Shown here piece by piece: positions 6,533-12,660 of a stretch of DNA of 12,869 bases; the stretch's first letter is position 1, and each line of letters starts with the position of its first letter. The translations under genes and the position numbers were made by a program. Below the pieces are notes generated by a model. It worked only from the letters and a program-made list of their open reading frames with translations. It did no database searches and had not been told where the DNA came from. This DNA is from Kineosphaera sp032229625 (GTDB taxonomy: Bacteria > Actinomycetota > Actinomycetes > Actinomycetales > Dermatophilaceae): the NCBI GenBank assembly GCA_032229625.1, contig JAVTVZ010000067.1, positions 1-12,869 on the forward strand. The letters are read 5' to 3'.

Positions 6533-6596
6533 CTGTGCGGTCCTTTCGGGCGGTGGCGCGGGCCGTCGGCCCGGCGCCAGGCATGGGGGGTATGCC
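6533..6596 (-). promoter_or_regulatory. Structured leader of YbjJ-like MFS gene
   Basis: Upstream of the GTG at 6532 the minus strand has the Shine-Dalgarno (6541-6547). A strong hairpin at 6554-6579 follows: TGGCGC and GGGCC arms around a GAC loop, 11 bp with one bulged base. A smaller inverted repeat GGCAT-7 nt-ATGCC lies at 6580-6596. The large stem ends seven bases from the ribosome site, so it could affect translation. No known riboswitch class was recognised. Confidence 0.45.
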
Positions 6597-6635
6597 GTGC
6601 GGATGTCTGGGCTGCTCGCGCCTACCTCGCCGGCT

Positions 6636-6651
6636 GTCGAATCGTTTCGAC
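6636..6651. promoter_or_regulatory. Palindromic operator candidate between MFS and fgd
   Basis: GTCGAATCGTTTCGAC has perfect 6-bp arms (GTCGAA / TTCGAC) and a central CG. Its core GAATCGTTTC resembles the central-CpG operators of LacI-family repressors. It lies about 100 bp from the MFS start and about 200 bp from fgd. No regulator gene is in the window. Confidence 0.4.
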
Positions 6652-6690
6652 CGGGTTCAGTGTGGCGGTCCGCGGCGCCTGCGGTCAACT

Positions 6691-6704
6691 CCCTCGCATG
6701 AGGG
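6691..6704. other. Small inverted repeat in the MFS-fgd spacer
   Basis: CCCTC-GCAT-GAGGG, a perfect 5-bp stem with a 4-nt loop. The surrounding spacer from 6597 to 6836 holds no credible gene; besides this and the palindrome at 6636 I see nothing defined in it. Confidence 0.3.
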
Positions 6705-6836
6705 CTGGGCCTCCCGCCCGGGGCGTCCTCCTCCCGTCGCGGTTGCGCGTGCAGGAGGTGGTCGTGGTTGTCGCCGCGACGTGCTGCTGGGAGCGCGACG
6801 GCCAGCGGTGCCGGGCGGGCGGGGCGCGGGGCGGCT

Positions 6837-6849
6837 TAGGGTGGCCGGC
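6837..6849 (+). promoter_or_regulatory. -10 element and start region of fgd, possibly leaderless
   Basis: TAGGGT (6837-6842) fits the actinobacterial TANNNT -10 pattern and ends seven bases before the ATG, the spacing that puts the transcription start on or next to the start codon. There is no strong Shine-Dalgarno; AGGGTGG, which overlaps the hexamer, is a weak alternative. Confidence 0.45.
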
Positions 6850-7875
6850 ATGGCGCTGCGCATCGGCTACAAGGCATCCAGCGAGCAGTTCGCGCCCGGC
6901 GAGCTCGCGGGATACGCGATCCGGGCCGAGGAGCTGGGCTTCGACTCGGCGTTCATCGCCGACCACTTCCAGCCGTGGCGGCACAGCGGCGGGCACGCCC
7001 CGGCGTCCGTGCCATGGCTCGCGCACGTCGCCGCTCGCACGGAGCGAATCGTGCTCGGCACGTCGGTCATGACCCCGACCTTCCGCTACAACCCCGCGGT
7101 CATCGCCCAGGAGTTCGCGACGCTGGCGTGCCTGGCCCCCGGGCGGATCGTGCTCGGCGTCGGCACCGGCGAGGCGCTCAACGAGGTGGCCGTCGGATCG
7201 TTCGAGGGCGACTGGCCCGACTTCAAGGAGCGCTTCGCCCGGCTGCGTGAGGCCGTCGCGCTCATCCGCGAGCTGTGGGCGCACGACCCCGCGAGCGACG
7301 GCGGCGTCAACCACGACGGCGACTACTACCGGACCAGCGACGCCACCGTCTACGACCTGCCCGAGCAGCCCGTCCCCCTCTACATCGCCGCGGGTGGGCC
7401 GATGGTCGCGCGGTATGCGGGCCGCTACGGCGACGGCTTCATCTGCACCTCCGGGAAGGGTCGCGAGCTGTATGCCGACCAGCTCATCCCCGCCGTCGCG
7501 ACCGGCCTGGAGGCCAAGGGGCGCGCCGCCGACGACATCGACCGCATGATCGAGATCAAGATCTCCTACGACCGCGATCACGCTGCGGCGCTGGAGAACA
7601 CGCGCTTCTGGGCGCCGCTGTCGCTGACGCCGGAGCAGAAGCACTCCGTCCACTCCAGTCAGGAGATGGAGCGCCTCGCCGACGAGCTGCCCATCGAGCA
7701 GGTCGCCCGCCGCTGGATCGTCGCGTCGACGCCCGACGAGGCGCTCGCGGCGATCGGTGAGTATGTCGACCTCGGCTTCACGCACCTGGTCGTCCACGGG
7801 CCGGGCCACGATCAGGAGCGCTTCCTGAGCCAGTTCGCCGCCGACGTCCTGCCCGGGCTGCGCGCGCTGGGGTGA
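6850..7875 (+). CDS. fgd: F420-dependent glucose-6-phosphate dehydrogenase
   Basis: It oxidises glucose-6-phosphate to 6-phosphogluconolactone in the cytoplasm while reducing cofactor F420; the F420H2 feeds F420-dependent reductases. The 341-residue product matches mycobacterial Fgd1 (336 residues) end to end as a luciferase-like TIM barrel. Key residues of Fgd1 are present: D38, H39 and W43 in ADHFQPWRH, E108 in GTGEALNE, and the phosphate-binding K203 (TSGKG), K264 (EQKHS) and R288 (ARRWIVAS). The main difference is a five-residue longer loop at HDPASDGGVNHDGDYYR (145-161). The ATG at 6850 gives MALRIGYKAS, aligned with the family start; an in-frame GTG three codons earlier is less likely. 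The gene stands alone on its strand, divergent from the MFS gene and followed by two hairpins. The organism must therefore make F420. Confidence 0.97.
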   Translation: MALRIGYKASSEQFAPGELAGYAIRAEELGFDSAFIADHFQPWRHSGGHAPASVPWLAHVAARTERIVLGTSVMTPTFRYNPAVIAQEFATLACLAPGRIVLGVGTGEALNEVAVGSFEGDWPDFKERFARLREAVALIRELWAHDPASDGGVNHDGDYYRTSDATVYDLPEQPVPLYIAAGGPMVARYAGRYGDGFICTSGKGRELYADQLIPAVATGLEAKGRAADDIDRMIEIKISYDRDHAAALENTRFWAPLSLTPEQKHSVHSSQEMERLADELPIEQVARRWIVASTPDEALAAIGEYVDLGFTHLVVHGPGHDQERFLSQFAADVLPGLRALG

Positions 7876-7880
7876 GGCGT

Positions 7881-7917
7881 CGGCCCCTCGGGCCGGGGCG
7901 ACGGGTTCGCCGACCCG
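7881..7917 (+). terminator. Double hairpin after fgd
   Basis: Immediately past the stop codon (7873-7875) are CGGCCC-CTC-GGGCCG (7881-7895, 6 bp) and CGGGT-6 nt-ACCCG (7902-7917, 5 bp). No U tract follows, as is common for actinobacterial terminators. Placement at the end of a single-gene unit supports the call. Confidence 0.5.
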
Positions 7918-8182
7918 CCGCGGTCGAGGTCGGGCAGGGTGGGTGAGCTGGGGTCGTCGTAGGCGACTGGGCTCTCGCGTGGTCACTGGGGCCCGCGCGG
8001 GCGGGGGGTCCAGTCTGGCGCGGGCGCGTCAGTGGCGCGGGGCGGCTGCCGTCGCAGCAGCCCCAGGTCGGCGCGCGGGCGGGCCCCGACCAGGCCCACG
8101 GCCGGGGCTGATGTCGTGGCTGATGTCGACAACCAGCGCCCCGGCGCAGCCGCACGCCCTGCCCTCGGTCGTGAGGGTCGCC
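7918..8182. other. Structured intergenic region without a credible gene
   Basis: This spacer between fgd and the DUF2853 gene has open frames but none with recognisable protein features or a ribosome site. It holds a 12-bp perfect palindrome GCCCGCGCGGGC (7991-8002), GGCTGC-7 nt-GCAGCC (8044-8062), GGTCGG-14 nt-CCGACC (8066-8091), and an 11-nt direct repeat GGCTGATGTCG (8106-8116 and 8118-8128). A small RNA or extended terminator is possible; nothing identifies one. Confidence 0.4.
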
Positions 8183-8229
8183 TACCGTGAAGACGTGGCA
8201 TCGACGCCACCCTGAGCGAAGGAACGACC
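8183..8229 (+). promoter_or_regulatory. Promoter and leader of DUF2853 gene
   Basis: TACCGT (8183-8188), the same hexamer as in front of the DUF4870 gene, is a -10 candidate with a predicted start near 8195. The leader begins with an inverted repeat GTGGC-ATCGAC-GCCAC (8195-8210), and the Shine-Dalgarno GAAGGA (8218-8223) lies six bases before the ATG. Confidence 0.4.
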
Positions 8230-8541
8230 ATGGCCGATTGGGCTGCCGACGTCAGGAAGTACGCACCCCACGCCGACGAGCGCGCGATCGCCGGCATCAT
8301 CCGGCACTGCGGCATCGCGTTGCACACGCGGGACGCCTCGCTCGTCTCCTTCTCCGACCCCGCGGAGGTCGAGCGCGTCAAGCGGGGCTTCCTCACCAAG
8401 AAGCTGGCCCTCTCCGACGCCGAGCAGGACGCCGCGATCGAGGCCGTCGGTGCGACGCTCACGGGTGCGGCCCGCAAGAACCGCGTCACCGTCTACTACC
8501 TGCTCGCCGAGCGCGCGGGCAAGCTCGACCTCTTCCACTGA
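8230..8541 (+). CDS. DUF2853 family protein
   Basis: A 103-residue soluble protein of the DUF2853 family, whose function is unknown. The family pattern is visible in YAPHADERAIAGIIRHCGIALHTRDASLVSFSDPAEVERV (11-50), then FLTKKLALSDAEQDAAIEAV, with the ending VTVYYLLAERAGKLDLFH. The full length agrees with the family's usual size of about 100 residues. No signal peptide or membrane segment is seen. A clear Shine-Dalgarno, GAAGGA, sets the start. The gene appears monocistronic: its own promoter candidate lies upstream and a hairpin follows its stop directly. Family assignment rests on remembered sequence pattern. Confidence 0.88.
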   Translation: MADWAADVRKYAPHADERAIAGIIRHCGIALHTRDASLVSFSDPAEVERVKRGFLTKKLALSDAEQDAAIEAVGATLTGAARKNRVTVYYLLAERAGKLDLFH

Positions 8542-8557
8542 CGCGAGCCGTCTCGCG
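8542..8557 (+). terminator. Hairpin directly after DUF2853 stop
   Basis: CGCGAG-CCGT-CTCGCG is a perfect 6-bp stem with a tetraloop beginning the base after the TGA. It has no U tract. The position is typical of a terminator. Confidence 0.5.
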
Positions 8558-8578
8558 CCGACGGGGCCTGCGCCTGCC

Positions 8579-8610
8579 GGCATCGCCCCGCCGGCGGGCA
8601 TCGCCCCGCC
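8579..8610. repeat. Direct repeat of 14 nt, 18-nt spacing
   Basis: GGCATCGCCCCGCC occurs at 8579-8592 and 8597-8610, with a weak third trace (GACATCGG) after it. It lies between the DUF2853 hairpin and the ABC operon promoter. No coding role is apparent. Confidence 0.75.
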
Positions 8611-8635
8611 TGTCGACATCGGAGTGGCGCGCCTC

Positions 8636-8696
8636 TTGCCGGGCCGCCTGCATACCGGGTATACCTGTGTTGTCGAGGATGAATACTCGGTATGCA
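8636..8696 (+). promoter_or_regulatory. ABC operon promoter with probable PadR operator
   Basis: A promoter TTGCCG (8636-8641), 18 nt, TATACC (8660-8665) fits the housekeeping pattern. It overlaps the palindrome ATACC-G-GGTAT (8652-8662) and GGTATACC (8658-8665). A second copy, ATACT-C-GGTAT, lies at 8683-8693, with centres 31 bp apart (about three helical turns). TGCATACC (8649-8656) and GGTATGCA (8689-8696) also form an 8-bp inverted repeat across the region. ATAC/GTAT dyads are in keeping with PadR-type winged-helix binding, and a padR gene ends the operon. Repressor binding here would occlude the -10. Confidence 0.6.
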
Positions 8697-8734
8697 CCGA
8701 GTGGCAAGGCCTCGACGGGCACGGCCCCGGGGGG

Positions 8735-8770
8735 TCGGTGGCGGGCGCGACAGGGGGCGCCCGTCGCCGA
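8735..8770 (+). other. 14-bp leader hairpin upstream of ABC ATPase
   Basis: TCGGTGGCGGGCGC (8735-8748) pairs with GCGCCCGTCGCCGA (8757-8770): 12 Watson-Crick pairs, two G-U pairs, and an 8-nt loop GACAGGGG. No U tract follows. It ends 65 bases before the start codon and lies inside the predicted operon leader, so it may be an attenuator, a stability element or a protein-binding site. Confidence 0.55.
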
Positions 8771-8835
8771 GCCGGGGCCGGTGGGGGACCACAGAGACGA
8801 CCAGGGGTGACCTCATGGGACGAAGGGGCTTGGCG

Positions 8836-9573
8836 ATGAGCGGACCGGTGCTGTCGATGCGTGGGGTGACCCGCGTGCACGGGCAGGGTGAAGGCGCGGT
8901 GCACGCGCTGCGCGGGATCGACCTCGACATCGGGGCGGGCGAGCTCGTCGCGGTGATGGGGCCGTCGGGGTCGGGCAAGTCGACGCTGCTCAACCTCGCC
9001 GGCGCCCTCGATCGGGCGACCCAGGGCGAGGTGGTCATCGAGGGCAGCGAGCTGTCGGGGTTGGGCCCGGGGCAGCTCGCGGCGTTGCGGCGGCGGCACG
9101 TCGGCGTCGTCTTCCAGGACTTCAACCTCATCGGGTCCCTGACCGCGGCCGAGAACGTCGCGCTGCCACTCGAGCTCGACGGCGCGTCCCCCGGCCCGGC
9201 CCGGGAGGCCGCCCTCGACGCGCTCAGCGACGTCGGCATCCCGGAGCTGGCCGACCGCTTCCCCGACGACATGTCCGGCGGGCAGCGCCAGCGCGTCGCG
9301 ATCGCCCGCGCGATCGTCGGCGACCGGCGCCTCGTGCTCGCCGACGAGCCGACCGGCGCGCTGGATTCGGTGACCGGTGAGGGCATCCTCGCGCTGCTGC
9401 GGCGCCGCTGCGACGGCGGCGCCGCCGGCCTGCTCGTCACCCATGAGGCCCGCCACGCCGCCTGGGCCGACCGCGTCGTCTACCTGCGCGACGGGCTCGT
9501 CGTCGACGACACGGGCGAGTCGCTCGGCGCCGATGCCCGCGCCACGGTGAGCGCCGACGGGTCGCCGTCATGA
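8836..9573 (+). CDS. ABC transporter ATP-binding protein (MacB/LolD type)
   Basis: A 245-residue cytoplasmic ATPase that drives the permease encoded next to it. All motifs are intact: Walker A GPSGSGKST (42-50), Q-loop Gln94 in VFQDFN, signature MSGGQ (146-150), Walker B RLVLADE (165-171) with catalytic Glu171, D-loop GALD (174-177), and His203 in VTHEARH. The LNLAGALDRATQGEV and RRRHVGVVFQDFNLI segments are typical of the ATPases paired with FtsX-like permeases. The ATG at 8836 (GAAGGGG seven bases upstream) gives MSGPVLSMRGVTRVHG, the usual family start; an in-frame ATG at 8815 with AGGGG upstream would add seven residues. It is the first gene of the ATPase-permease-padR operon and its stop overlaps the permease start. 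Such operons usually export peptides or drugs or act on envelope stress; the substrate is not known. Confidence 0.95.
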   Translation: MSGPVLSMRGVTRVHGQGEGAVHALRGIDLDIGAGELVAVMGPSGSGKSTLLNLAGALDRATQGEVVIEGSELSGLGPGQLAALRRRHVGVVFQDFNLIGSLTAAENVALPLELDGASPGPAREAALDALSDVGIPELADRFPDDMSGGQRQRVAIARAIVGDRRLVLADEPTGALDSVTGEGILALLRRRCDGGAAGLLVTHEARHAAWADRVVYLRDGLVVDDTGESLGADARATVSADGSPS

Positions 9574-12500
9574 TGGCCACCGACCAGCGACAGGAGGCGC
9601 CGGCCGCGCCGCCGCAGCAGCCGCGGCTGGCGCGCGGTCCGCTGGCCAGGTGGCTCGCGGGCTGGCGGATCTCGCTGCGTCTCGCGCGGCGGGAGATCCG
9701 CCGCCATCGCGGCCGCAGCCTGCTCGTCGCGTGCATGGTCGGTCTCCCGGTGCTCGTCATGGTCGGCGGCCTGACCACGCTGGCGACGCGGGAGATCTCC
9801 GTCGCCGAGTCCGTGCCGTCGCGGATGGGCAGCGCGCAGGCGCTGATCGCCGGCCGGAGCGCGAGCTATGCGGTGCCGGGCAATCCGTGGGGGACCGACG
9901 TCGTCGTGGAGTGCGGCTCGGGTGGCTTCTCGGGCTATTCGGCGGCGACATTCGACGGCAGCTGGGACGTGCGCGGCACCCCGCCCAGCTGCGGCATCGA
10001 CCCGGCGCCCGCCGGCGTGCCGCCTCGCGCGGTGCCCGGCCTGACCGCCGAATCGTCGCTCGCCGAGGGCGCCGCCGCGATCCAGCGCGTCACCGGCGGG
10101 CGGCTCGTGCCGGTGTCCCGCCTGAGCACGCAGGTCTGGCCGGGCACGTCGAGCGGCTCCGCGCCGACGGCGGCCGCCCTGCCGGTCTCGGTGCTCGGCA
10201 TCGACGGGGCCGACCCGGCGGTCCGCGGCATGGTCGATCTCACCTCCGGGCGCTGGCCCACCCGTCCGGGGGAGTATGTCGTCACCGACGCCGGTCAACG
10301 ACTCGGCCTGCCCGGCAGCGGCACGCTGACGCTCGACGAGCTCACGCCGTCCGGCCCGGCCGCGACCCCGACGGGTGCGGCGACCCCGACCCCGACCCCG
10401 ACCCCGACCTCGACGCCTACGCCGGCGCCGACGATCGCCGACGACAGGCCCGGCGACCCGAGCCCCGCCTCGACCCGGGTCACGGGCACGATCGTCGGCA
10501 CGGCCTCGACGGCCCGCACCGACGACCCCGTCGGGCTCGTGACGGTGCCGCCGACGCAGCTGCCGGGCACGCAGTTCCTCCTCGCCGACGTGCCCGCGGT
10601 GACGTGGGACCGGGTGCGCGAGCTCAACTCCTACGGTTTCGTGCTGCTCGCGCGTGACGTCGTCCAGCGCCCGGACCAAGTGCCGCCGGGGCTGCCGAGC
10701 CTGACGACGCAGGGGTGGGCGGTCGACCTCATCGGCCTGTCGCTGCTGTGCGTCGCGCTGCTCGTCGAGAGCTGCCTGCTCGCGGGGCCGGCCTTCGCCG
10801 TCATCGCGCAGCGGCAGCGACGCTCGTTGGCCCTCGCGGCGTCCAACGGCGCGACCCGGGCGCAGCTGCGGCGCAGCCTGCTCGCCCAGGCCCTCGTGCT
10901 CGGGATCGCCGCCGCGCTCGCCGGCCTCGTGCTCGGCCTCGTCGGCGTGTATATCGCGCAGGACGTCGCGGCGCGGATCACGCTGTGGCGGATCGGGCCC
11001 TTCGAGATGGCGCCCCTGGAGTCGGCGATCGTCGCGGGATTCGCGATCGTCGCGGCCGTCGTCTCGGCGCTCATCCCGGCGCGGCGCCTGACTCGGCTCG
11101 ACGTCGTCGGCGCGCTGCGCGGAGACGTCGTCTCGCCGCGGCCGCATCGGGGGCTGCCGGTGCTGGGGGCGGTGCTCTTCGTCGCCGGGTCGCTCGCGCT
11201 CGTCCTCCTCGTGACGCAGTCGCAGTGGTTCTTGCACAAGGACGGGCTGGCCGCCGGCCTCGTCGTCCTCGCCGGCCTGGCCCTCGTGGTCGGCGCGCTG
11301 TGCCTCGTGCCGGCGGTGTTGGCCCTGCTCGGGCGACTGACGACGCGACTGCCCATCGCGGTGCGGCTGGCGACCCGCGACGCCGTCCGGCAGCGCGGCC
11401 GCGCCATCCCGACGGTCGCGGCGATCATGGCGGGCGCGATCCTGCTCGCCGGCTTCGGCATCGCCGGCTCGACGATGGACGAGTGGGGGCGGCGCACCTA
11501 CGAGCCGCAGGCGCCGGAGGGGATGGCGCGGATCTTCGCGGGGTCCGGAAGCCTCGGTGGTGCGGCCCTGCGCGAGGCCGTCGAGCGGGCCGTGCCGGGC
11601 GCACGGATCTACGTCTCCGGGCGGCCGTGGCTGCCCGAGGGTGAGAAGGTGCCGCCGGCGTCCGGTCAGGCCGAAGGGGGACTGCGCGGCGCGACGGCGG
11701 CCGTCGTGACGACGCCGAGCTGCGACGCCGCCACCGCGCTGCGGGACATGTGGCCGCGGCCCGACGTCCAGGGGTGCCCGTCGTTCGTCATCGGCTCGCC
11801 CGGCGGGTCGAGCGGCTCGGCCGTCGTCATGTCCGCCGACGACATGGCGACCGTCTACGGGCTCGACGAGGCGCGGCGGCGCGTGGTCCGCGAGGGCGGT
11901 GTCCTCGTCTCCGATCCGGCCCTGATCACCCAGGGTCAGCTGACGGTGGTCCGCGGACTCGTCGACTACGACCCGCAGGAGACGACGCCGACGTGGCGGT
12001 CGCAGACCGCGACCACCACCGTGCCGGCGATGGCGGACCGGTCCCTGCGCTCCCCGTCCGGCGGGGCGACGCTCCTGATCACGCCGCAGACCGCGGCGCG
12101 GCTGGGGATCGCGGCGGTCGCCTCGGAGTATTTCGTCGCCGCCCCCTCCGGCGGTGCGCTCACCCACGACCAGGAAGCCGCTCTGGGCAGCGCCATCGAC
12201 GGAGGTGTCTCCGGGTCGGTCTACGTCGAGCGCGGCTACGACTCGCCGAATCGGTGGGTGCTGCTCGTCATGTTCCTCGCCGTGACGGTGCTGATCCTCG
12301 TCGCGACCGTGACGGCCGTCGCGCTGTCGATGGGTGAGGCGCGGCGCGACCTGGCGACGCTGGCGGCGGTCGGCGCGCCCGACGGCATCCGGCGGCGGCT
12401 CGTCGCCGTGCAGGCGGGGACGTTGGCGCTCGTCGGGACCTGCCTCGGGCTGGCCGTCGGGGCGGTGCCGGGCGCGATCTACGGCTGGGCGGTGTCGCGC

Positions 12501-12650
12501 GGCGGGCCGGACGCTGCGGACAGCGGTGGCTACGTCGTCGTGCCATGGCTGACCCTCGTCGCGGCGCTGGTGCTCGTGCCGCTGCTCGCCGCGGGCCTCG
12601 CGGCGCTGCTCGTGCGGGTGCGCCCCGACCTGACCCGTCGACTGAGCTGA
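9570..12650 (+). CDS. FtsX-like ABC permease, ten transmembrane helices
   Basis: A 1026-residue membrane partner of the preceding ATPase. A basic N-terminus (RLARREIRRHRGRS, 37-50) leads to helix 1 (about 50-70). A large extracytoplasmic domain (about 75-380) follows, containing the Thr-Pro linker TPTPTPTPTSTPTP at 272-285. The first FtsX core has helices near 386-412, 436-462 and 484-502, with the motif LALAASNGATRAQLRR. A central pair is near 530-548 and 560-588, and another helix near 614-634. A second outer domain (about 640-895) is followed by three helices (about 896-922, 945-975, 990-1018) around LATLAAVGAPDGIRRR, the second FtsX core motif. This duplicated ten-helix layout is the large actinobacterial FtsX form. 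The start ATG overlaps the ATPase stop (ATGA), which indicates coupling. A second ATG follows at once. Transport versus mechanotransmission cannot be distinguished. Confidence 0.93.
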   Translation: MMATDQRQEAPAAPPQQPRLARGPLARWLAGWRISLRLARREIRRHRGRSLLVACMVGLPVLVMVGGLTTLATREISVAESVPSRMGSAQALIAGRSASYAVPGNPWGTDVVVECGSGGFSGYSAATFDGSWDVRGTPPSCGIDPAPAGVPPRAVPGLTAESSLAEGAAAIQRVTGGRLVPVSRLSTQVWPGTSSGSAPTAAALPVSVLGIDGADPAVRGMVDLTSGRWPTRPGEYVVTDAGQRLGLPGSGTLTLDELTPSGPAATPTGAATPTPTPTPTSTPTPAPTIADDRPGDPSPASTRVTGTIVGTASTARTDDPVGLVTVPPTQLPGTQFLLADVPAVTWDRVRELNSYGFVLLARDVVQRPDQVPPGLPSLTTQGWAVDLIGLSLLCVALLVESCLLAGPAFAVIAQRQRRSLALAASNGATRAQLRRSLLAQALVLGIAAALAGLVLGLVGVYIAQDVAARITLWRIGPFEMAPLESAIVAGFAIVAAVVSALIPARRLTRLDVVGALRGDVVSPRPHRGLPVLGAVLFVAGSLALVLLVTQSQWFLHKDGLAAGLVVLAGLALVVGALCLVPAVLALLGRLTTRLPIAVRLATRDAVRQRGRAIPTVAAIMAGAILLAGFGIAGSTMDEWGRRTYEPQAPEGMARIFAGSGSLGGAALREAVERAVPGARIYVSGRPWLPEGEKVPPASGQAEGGLRGATAAVVTTPSCDAATALRDMWPRPDVQGCPSFVIGSPGGSSGSAVVMSADDMATVYGLDEARRRVVREGGVLVSDPALITQGQLTVVRGLVDYDPQETTPTWRSQTATTTVPAMADRSLRSPSGGATLLITPQTAARLGIAAVASEYFVAAPSGGALTHDQEAALGSAIDGGVSGSVYVERGYDSPNRWVLLVMFLAVTVLILVATVTAVALSMGEARRDLATLAAVGAPDGIRRRLVAVQAGTLALVGTCLGLAVGAVPGAIYGWAVSRGGPDAADSGGYVVVPWLTLVAALVLVPLLAAGLAALLVRVRPDLTRRLS
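10383..10424. repeat. Thr-Pro encoding 6-nt repeat in FtsX permease
   Basis: Four ACCCCG units (10383-10406) followed by ACCTCG, ACGCCT and ACGCCG encode a Thr-Pro linker in the extracytoplasmic domain. It probably forms an extended, possibly glycosylatable stalk. Confidence 0.9.
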
Positions 12651-12660
12651 GGAGGGCGAC

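Noticed and set aside
4269..6584. Long minus-strand open frame spanning the dehydrogenase and MFS genes
   Set aside because: An out-of-frame shadow: it runs across two well-supported genes and the spacer between them, and its product is Arg/Gly-rich without family features.
5201..6688. Start of the YbjJ-like MFS gene at 6688
   Set aside because: The extra 52 residues have no homology or helix, and the GTG at 6532 has a good Shine-Dalgarno at proper distance.
6600..6710. TPP-riboswitch-like leader on the minus strand (CUGAACCCGG ... GCCGGCGAGG)
   Set aside because: It has superficial likeness to the 3' half of the TPP aptamer, but the invariant CUGAGA and the UGAUC following GAACC are missing and the stems do not form in the required order.
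7901..7918. T-arm-like sequence GGTTCGCCGACC suggesting a tRNA
   Set aside because: No acceptor, D or anticodon arms fit; the upstream bases are the end of fgd. Better read as a terminator hairpin.
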